From NCBI RefSeq assembly GCF_000737335.2, contig NZ_JMCC02000027.1:1-64000 (forward strand): DNA of 64,000 nucleotides, in the 5' to 3' direction. Below are positions 60,022 to 64,000 of this stretch, piece by piece. The stretch's first letter is position 1. Each line of letters begins with the position of its first letter. Source of the DNA: Enhygromyxa salina. GTDB taxonomy: Bacteria; Myxococcota_A; Polyangia; Nannocystales; Nannocystaceae. Under the pieces are notes generated by a model. The model did not search any database. It was not told the origin of the DNA and saw only the letters and a program-made list of their open reading frames with translations. Made by a program: the position numbers and the translations under genes.

Positions 60022-61299
60022 CTAGTACACACCCACCGACCCGAGCGAGCGGTTTGCGTGGTGGACCAGCGCGATCTCGGCCAGCGCATCCCGACCCAGG
60101 GCCCGGTACGCACCCACCATCAGCTCCAAGCCAACTTCGCGATAATCGTCAGCGTCGAACCAATGCAGCTCGCGGCCCAGCACCAGCGCGAACGCGGGCT
60201 TGCCCGCCGCGAGCTCGGCGCGGGCCCGCTTGATCCAGCCCTGAACCTCGAACCCGCGCGCCTGGTAGGCGGCAGCGCGCTGGCGCGAGTCAACGTGGCG
60301 ACCGCGGGCGTCGCCGTCGCTGGGCCGCAGCGCGGGGCCCATGTCACCCAGGATCTGCGGGCGCCGAACGCCGGCCCAGATCGACTTGGGATCCGCCTCG
60401 CGGAGGCGGGCGTCGGGCTCGACGAAGGCCTCGACCGCGGCCGCGAGCGCGGACAGGTTGGCCTGCCGGGGCTCGTTGACGTTGCGCATCAGCTCGTCGA
60501 TCTGCTTGCGCAGCAACAAGATCATGCTGGGCTGGCGCTGGTCCCAGGTCTCGGCGGAGTCGCGCGCGTAGTTGGCGACGATCGTAGAGGGCGGCTGCGA
60601 GGGATCGTCGTACCAGAGCCCGTAGTGCAGCCCGTCGCTCTCGCCCCAGGCGATCGTCACGAACTCGGGCGGGTCGCAGCGAAATCGACAGTCGAGCCGC
60701 GGGTCGAGTCCGTCGCAGGGCTTTCGCTCGAGCCCGCCGTCTTCGAACCACATCATGATGCCGCCGGGCCGGCGACCAATGAACGACAGCCCGCGACGCT
60801 CGAAGCTGTTGAGGCTGCGGACCAGCGCGGCCCAGCTGATCAGGTGGCGCGGCGCGATCAGGCCAAACACGTCCTTCAGCTTGGCCGCGACCGCGTCAAA
60901 CCGATCCGTGCAGATGCGGAGCGCGGCGCTGCGACGCTGCTCGGCATCGGGGCCGCCCAGCATCTGCACGACGCCCGGCTGATCGAGCGCGAGCGTTGGC
61001 AGGTCCAGGGCGATCTCGAGTCCAAGCTCGAGGCTCCTGTGCAGGCCGATCGTGACCAAGCGACCGACGGCCTCGAGCGCGATCTCGAGGGCTTGCGCGA
61101 CGGTTGTGTCGTCGTTGCCAAGCACGAGGTCCGCCGACGGCCCGCGGTAGGTCTCTGCGTCAACCAACGACATCGAGGCGACCCAACCAAGACCCGCGAC
61201 CTTGCAGGGTGGATCCCAGCAGAGCAGCTTGCAGTCTTCGGCCTCGAGGTTGAAGGCTTCGCGCAGCGCCTCGAGCTGTTCGTCGTCCGACTCGTTCAT
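60022..61299 (-). CDS. Hypothetical protein
   Basis: A 425-residue cytoplasmic protein from ATG 61299; the frame further upstream is not protein-like. A distinctive block reads FVTIAWGESDGLHYGLWYDD, followed by IVANYARDSAE, reminiscent of SMI1/KNR4- or immunity-type proteins that sense or bind other proteins, but I cannot assign a family. It ends RSLGSVGVY. No operon partner with a known function. Confidence 0.72.
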   Translation of the reverse strand: MNESDDEQLEALREAFNLEAEDCKLLCWDPPCKVAGLGWVASMSLVDAETYRGPSADLVLGNDDTTVAQALEIALEAVGRLVTIGLHRSLELGLEIALDLPTLALDQPGVVQMLGGPDAEQRRSAALRICTDRFDAVAAKLKDVFGLIAPRHLISWAALVRSLNSFERRGLSFIGRRPGGIMMWFEDGGLERKPCDGLDPRLDCRFRCDPPEFVTIAWGESDGLHYGLWYDDPSQPPSTIVANYARDSAETWDQRQPSMILLLRKQIDELMRNVNEPRQANLSALAAAVEAFVEPDARLREADPKSIWAGVRRPQILGDMGPALRPSDGDARGRHVDSRQRAAAYQARGFEVQGWIKRARAELAAGKPAFALVLGRELHWFDADDYREVGLELMVGAYRALGRDALAEIALVHHANRSLGSVGVY

Positions 61300-61859
61300 T
61301 CGGTTCGGTTGCTCTCTTGGACCCCGGCTACTCAAAACCCCGCGAGCATTGTGCACTTTGCCATGCACGGTTCTTTGATCGCCCACCGCCATTGTGCACG
61401 TTGCGACGCACGGCTGCCGCGCACCCGGTCGCTCGCGTCGCTCCCTCGATGGGCTGGTTCATCTGTGCGCAACGGTATGTGGGTCGCCTCGAAGAGAGCT
61501 CGCAACTCGGTGGGCATCCCGCTCACCTTGTACGCGTGGCGCATCGAGAGGGGCGCGGTGGAATCGCAAGTAGGTTCTCATAGCCTCGCACGATGTGCTG
61601 GGGTCGTGTTGCTGCAATTTCGCGACGGCGCGGTCTGAGCGCTTTGCGAATGCGTACCATTGCGCACAGAGGAACCGGCCCACGGGACGGTCCCGACGTG
61701 TTCGAATCAGCCGTGGGGCAAGATGCCCCTTGTTCGAGCCAATGATGTGACGACGAGTTGTTTCAGCTCGGGCGAGGGCTTCTCGCCCGCTTGCTGACAC
61801 CTTCGTAGACTGGTTCACCGTGGGCAGCGATCGCGTGGGGCGAAGGTGCCCGTGAAAGC
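61300..61859. other. Intergenic stretch with repeats
   Basis: About 560 bases without a supported gene. It contains a 23-bp imperfect direct repeat (61348-61370 and 61391-61413, starting ATTGTGCAC and ending GCACGG) and the single copy of the dispersed repeat at 61758-61830. Confidence 0.55.
61758..61830 (+). repeat. Single copy of the dispersed 75-bp repeat family
   Basis: A 73-base match to the reverse complement of the array at 33679-33948, differing from the closest copy by a one-base deletion and a few substitutions. It keeps the GGGCGAG/CTCGCCC hairpin core (61770-61788 region). No gene surrounds it. Confidence 0.92.
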
Positions 61860-63935
61860 TCAGAGCATCGCCAGGAAGTCGGCCTCAGTGATGATTTGCA
61901 GGCTGGTTCCGGCTTCTATCAATTGCTCTGCTTTCTTTTGTTTGCTGGACTTCGCACCCTTGCCAGCGCCAATGACCAGGTAGTCCAGGGTCTTATTAAC
62001 TGCCGATCCTGTTATGCCACCGTGTGCCACCACCATCTCTTGGGCTTGCTTTCGCGTGAAGCCCTCGAGCGTGCCGGTGAACAGAAAGCTCTTACCATTG
62101 AGCACACCCTCGGGAGGCGCGGCGCTCGCGTCGTCCTCGGACTTGTCGGGCAAGTCAACGACGGTCACGTGGGCGAGCAGGGCGTCGATCAGCTCGCTGC
62201 GGGTCTCGAGGCCGCTGAGGATCGCGTCGGCGATCGCGTCCTTGATGCCCTTGACGGCGAGCAGCGCGTCGCGGTCGACACCGCGGACGCCAGCGAGGGT
62301 GCGAAATTCTTCCGCGAGCAACAGCGCGTTTTGCTTGCCCAGGTGATCGATACCCAGCGCCTGCAAAAATACCGACAGCTCGATGCGCTTGTGGGCTTCA
62401 ACCTGATCAACGAGGTTCTGCGCGCTGCGCCGACCGAGCCGGTCGAGGCCCTCGAGGTCGTCGGTCGTGAGCGTGTAGAAGTCCGCGGGGCTCGACAGCA
62501 GGCCGGCGTCGACGGCCTGGGTCACGACCTTGGGGCCGAAGCCCTGGATGTCGACGACCTTGGCGAAGTGTTGCAGCTCGCCGAGCCGGGCCGACACGCA
62601 CTGATCCGGCTTCGAGCAGAACAGAAACTCGCCGTCGCGCTTCTTGCGACGCTCGGCCTCACTCCCGCAGGCGGGGCAGCGCTTGGGCACGTCGAATTTC
62701 TTGGCGCCGGGACCGGGCGTGATCATGCGCTCGACGTGGGGGATCACCCCGCCCCGACGGGTGACCTCGATCGTGGCGCCCTCGGTCAGGTCGAGCTCTT
62801 CGAAGCGGTTGAGGTTGTGCAAGCCCGCGCGACCGATCATCGCGCCCGACAGCTCGATCGGCGTGAACAGACCGACCGGCGTGATCGTGCCGGTTCGGCT
62901 GACCGACCACAGCACCTCTTGCAAGGTGGTCGTTCCCGTGTCGCCCTGGAACTTGTAGGCGATCGACCAGCGCGGGTGGTGGCCGGTCTCGCCGAGCCGC
63001 GCTTGCTCGCCGACGTCGGCGGCCCGGTAGACCACGCCGTCGATCTCGTAGTCGATCGTGGCCCGGCGGGCCGACCACGACTCGAAGCTTGGCTGCAGCT
63101 GATCACGCGGGACGAACTCGCACTCTTCGACGCTGAACCCCAGCCGCTCGAGCAGCTGGAATTTCTCGCGCTCGTGGCTGAGGCCGTGGTTGAGCAGATC
63201 GTAGGCGTAGAAGCTGAGCGTGTAGGCGCCGGTCCGGCCCCGCTCTTTGTGCTTGATCGCGCCAGCGGTGAGGTTGCGCGGGTTGGAGTACTGATCTTTG
63301 TAGCGCTGGAACACGGACAGGCGCATGAACAGCTCGCCGCGGACCTCGACCCCGAGCGAGTTCCCGCCGAGCCCCGCGAGCGCCTGCTTGTCGAGCTGCT
63401 TGGGGATGTCGGCGACCTCGAGCGCGTTGATCGTGATGTCCTCGCCCTCGCTGCCGTTGCCGCGCGTGGCCGCGAGGAACAGCTCCCCGGTGTCGGTGTA
63501 GCGCAGCGAGCAGGCGACCCCGTCCATCTTCGGCATGGCGAGGATGTCACCCTCGAATTTGTTGGCCCACGCGACCAGCTCTTCAACGCTGTAGCCCTTG
63601 TCGAGCGAGAGCATGTTGCGGGTGTGGCGGACCGGCGCGCCAAGCCGCTGCGCGGGCGGGATGTCGCGGGTCGCGTCGGCCTCGATCACCGGGCCGGCCG
63701 GCGTGGTCTCGCCAAGCTCGCTCAGCACCGGGTTGTCGGGCTGGACCCGGCGCAGGGACTCGACCAGGCGATCGTAGAGCGGGTCCGAGATCGACGGCGC
63801 GTTGTTGTCCCAGTACTCGCGGTTGGTCCGGCGGATCAGGGCCTCGAGCGTGGCCGCGTCAAAGCTTGCCAGCCCCGCAGCGATCGCGGCTTCGTCCATG
63901 GACTCGATTTCGTTGGGGTTCGCAGCGCTCGCCAT
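61860..63935 (-). CDS. ligA: NAD-dependent DNA ligase
   Basis: A 691-residue replicative/repair ligase. Adenylation domain with the catalytic Lys136 in PKMDGV, OB fold, a four-cysteine zinc finger (CPAC ... CSKPDQC), helix-hairpin-helix region (QGFGPKVV, LGIDHLGKQNA) and a C-terminal BRCT domain (about 610-691, KSFLFTGTLEGF). It seals nicks using NAD+. Start ATG 63935. Only 65 bases lie between it and the window edge. It is complete and of normal length. Confidence 0.97.
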   Translation of the reverse strand: MASAANPNEIESMDEAAIAAGLASFDAATLEALIRRTNREYWDNNAPSISDPLYDRLVESLRRVQPDNPVLSELGETTPAGPVIEADATRDIPPAQRLGAPVRHTRNMLSLDKGYSVEELVAWANKFEGDILAMPKMDGVACSLRYTDTGELFLAATRGNGSEGEDITINALEVADIPKQLDKQALAGLGGNSLGVEVRGELFMRLSVFQRYKDQYSNPRNLTAGAIKHKERGRTGAYTLSFYAYDLLNHGLSHEREKFQLLERLGFSVEECEFVPRDQLQPSFESWSARRATIDYEIDGVVYRAADVGEQARLGETGHHPRWSIAYKFQGDTGTTTLQEVLWSVSRTGTITPVGLFTPIELSGAMIGRAGLHNLNRFEELDLTEGATIEVTRRGGVIPHVERMITPGPGAKKFDVPKRCPACGSEAERRKKRDGEFLFCSKPDQCVSARLGELQHFAKVVDIQGFGPKVVTQAVDAGLLSSPADFYTLTTDDLEGLDRLGRRSAQNLVDQVEAHKRIELSVFLQALGIDHLGKQNALLLAEEFRTLAGVRGVDRDALLAVKGIKDAIADAILSGLETRSELIDALLAHVTVVDLPDKSEDDASAAPPEGVLNGKSFLFTGTLEGFTRKQAQEMVVAHGGITGSAVNKTLDYLVIGAGKGAKSSKQKKAEQLIEAGTSLQIITEADFLAML

Positions 63936-64000
63936 TGCGCAACCTCGATACCAACGAAGCGGCTTCGCGAGCCAGCGAATTCCGCGGTCTGCGTGGTCCC

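Overview
The window is high-GC DNA from what is most likely a marine or soil myxobacterium of the Nannocystis/Plesiocystis/Enhygromyxa type (inference). The basis is the many lipoproteins with acidic Thr/Glu/Asp- or Gly/Asp-rich linkers directly after the lipobox, a Ser/Thr kinase with a long helical C-terminal half encoded next to an ECF-type sigma factor, frequent GTG starts, and repeated GTGA stop/start overlaps. No rRNA, tRNA, integrase, transposase or CRISPR array was seen.

Region 1 (1-18.5 kb, minus strand) is one end of a hybrid polyketide/non-ribosomal-peptide cluster. Two giant genes overlap by GTGA. The first (9094-18552) reads ACP-KS-AT-AT-DH-KR-ACP-KS-(no AT)-ACP. The second (1-9097, running off the window) reads C-A-PCP-Cy-A-PCP-Ox-KS-. 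The tandem-AT first module resembles loading modules of some myxobacterial PKSs. The last two KS domains look like trans-AT ketosynthases, and one of them lacks the first catalytic His. The adenylation codes read as glycine and cysteine, so the line should build acyl-(alpha-methyl-enoyl)-Gly-thiazole and then extend it. No trans-AT, thioesterase, regulator or exporter gene lies in the window; these would have to be beyond position 1 or elsewhere.

Region 2 (18.8-26.3 kb) holds a lipoprotein, a zinc-ribbon/transmembrane/beta-propeller protein, biotin ligase coupled to a metallo-beta-lactamase-fold hydrolase, a TolB-like lipoprotein, and a PAP2 phosphatase downstream of an L-threonine dehydrogenase-like gene. 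Region 3 (26.4-33.2 kb) starts with short tandem repeats, then mraY and murD, then a five-haem cytochrome lipoprotein translationally coupled to a multicopper oxidase. Region 4 (33.2-43.6 kb) has a small secreted-type protein whose 5' end is built from an expanded DNA repeat, the kinase and sigma factor pair, a DUF2914-like lipoprotein, a propeller lipoprotein, an FG-GAP pseudogene remnant, and a nucleoside phosphorylase.

Region 5 (43.6-56.7 kb) includes an alpha/beta-hydrolase lipoprotein with a Ser-to-Gly change in its nucleophile elbow, a cytochrome P450 remnant, aroB, pgeF, a lipoprotein plus TonB-dependent-receptor pair, rluD and sfsA. Region 6 (56.7-64 kb) carries a solitary AIPR-type phage-resistance protein followed by strong hairpins, two uncharacterised proteins, a second copy of the dispersed repeat, and ligA.
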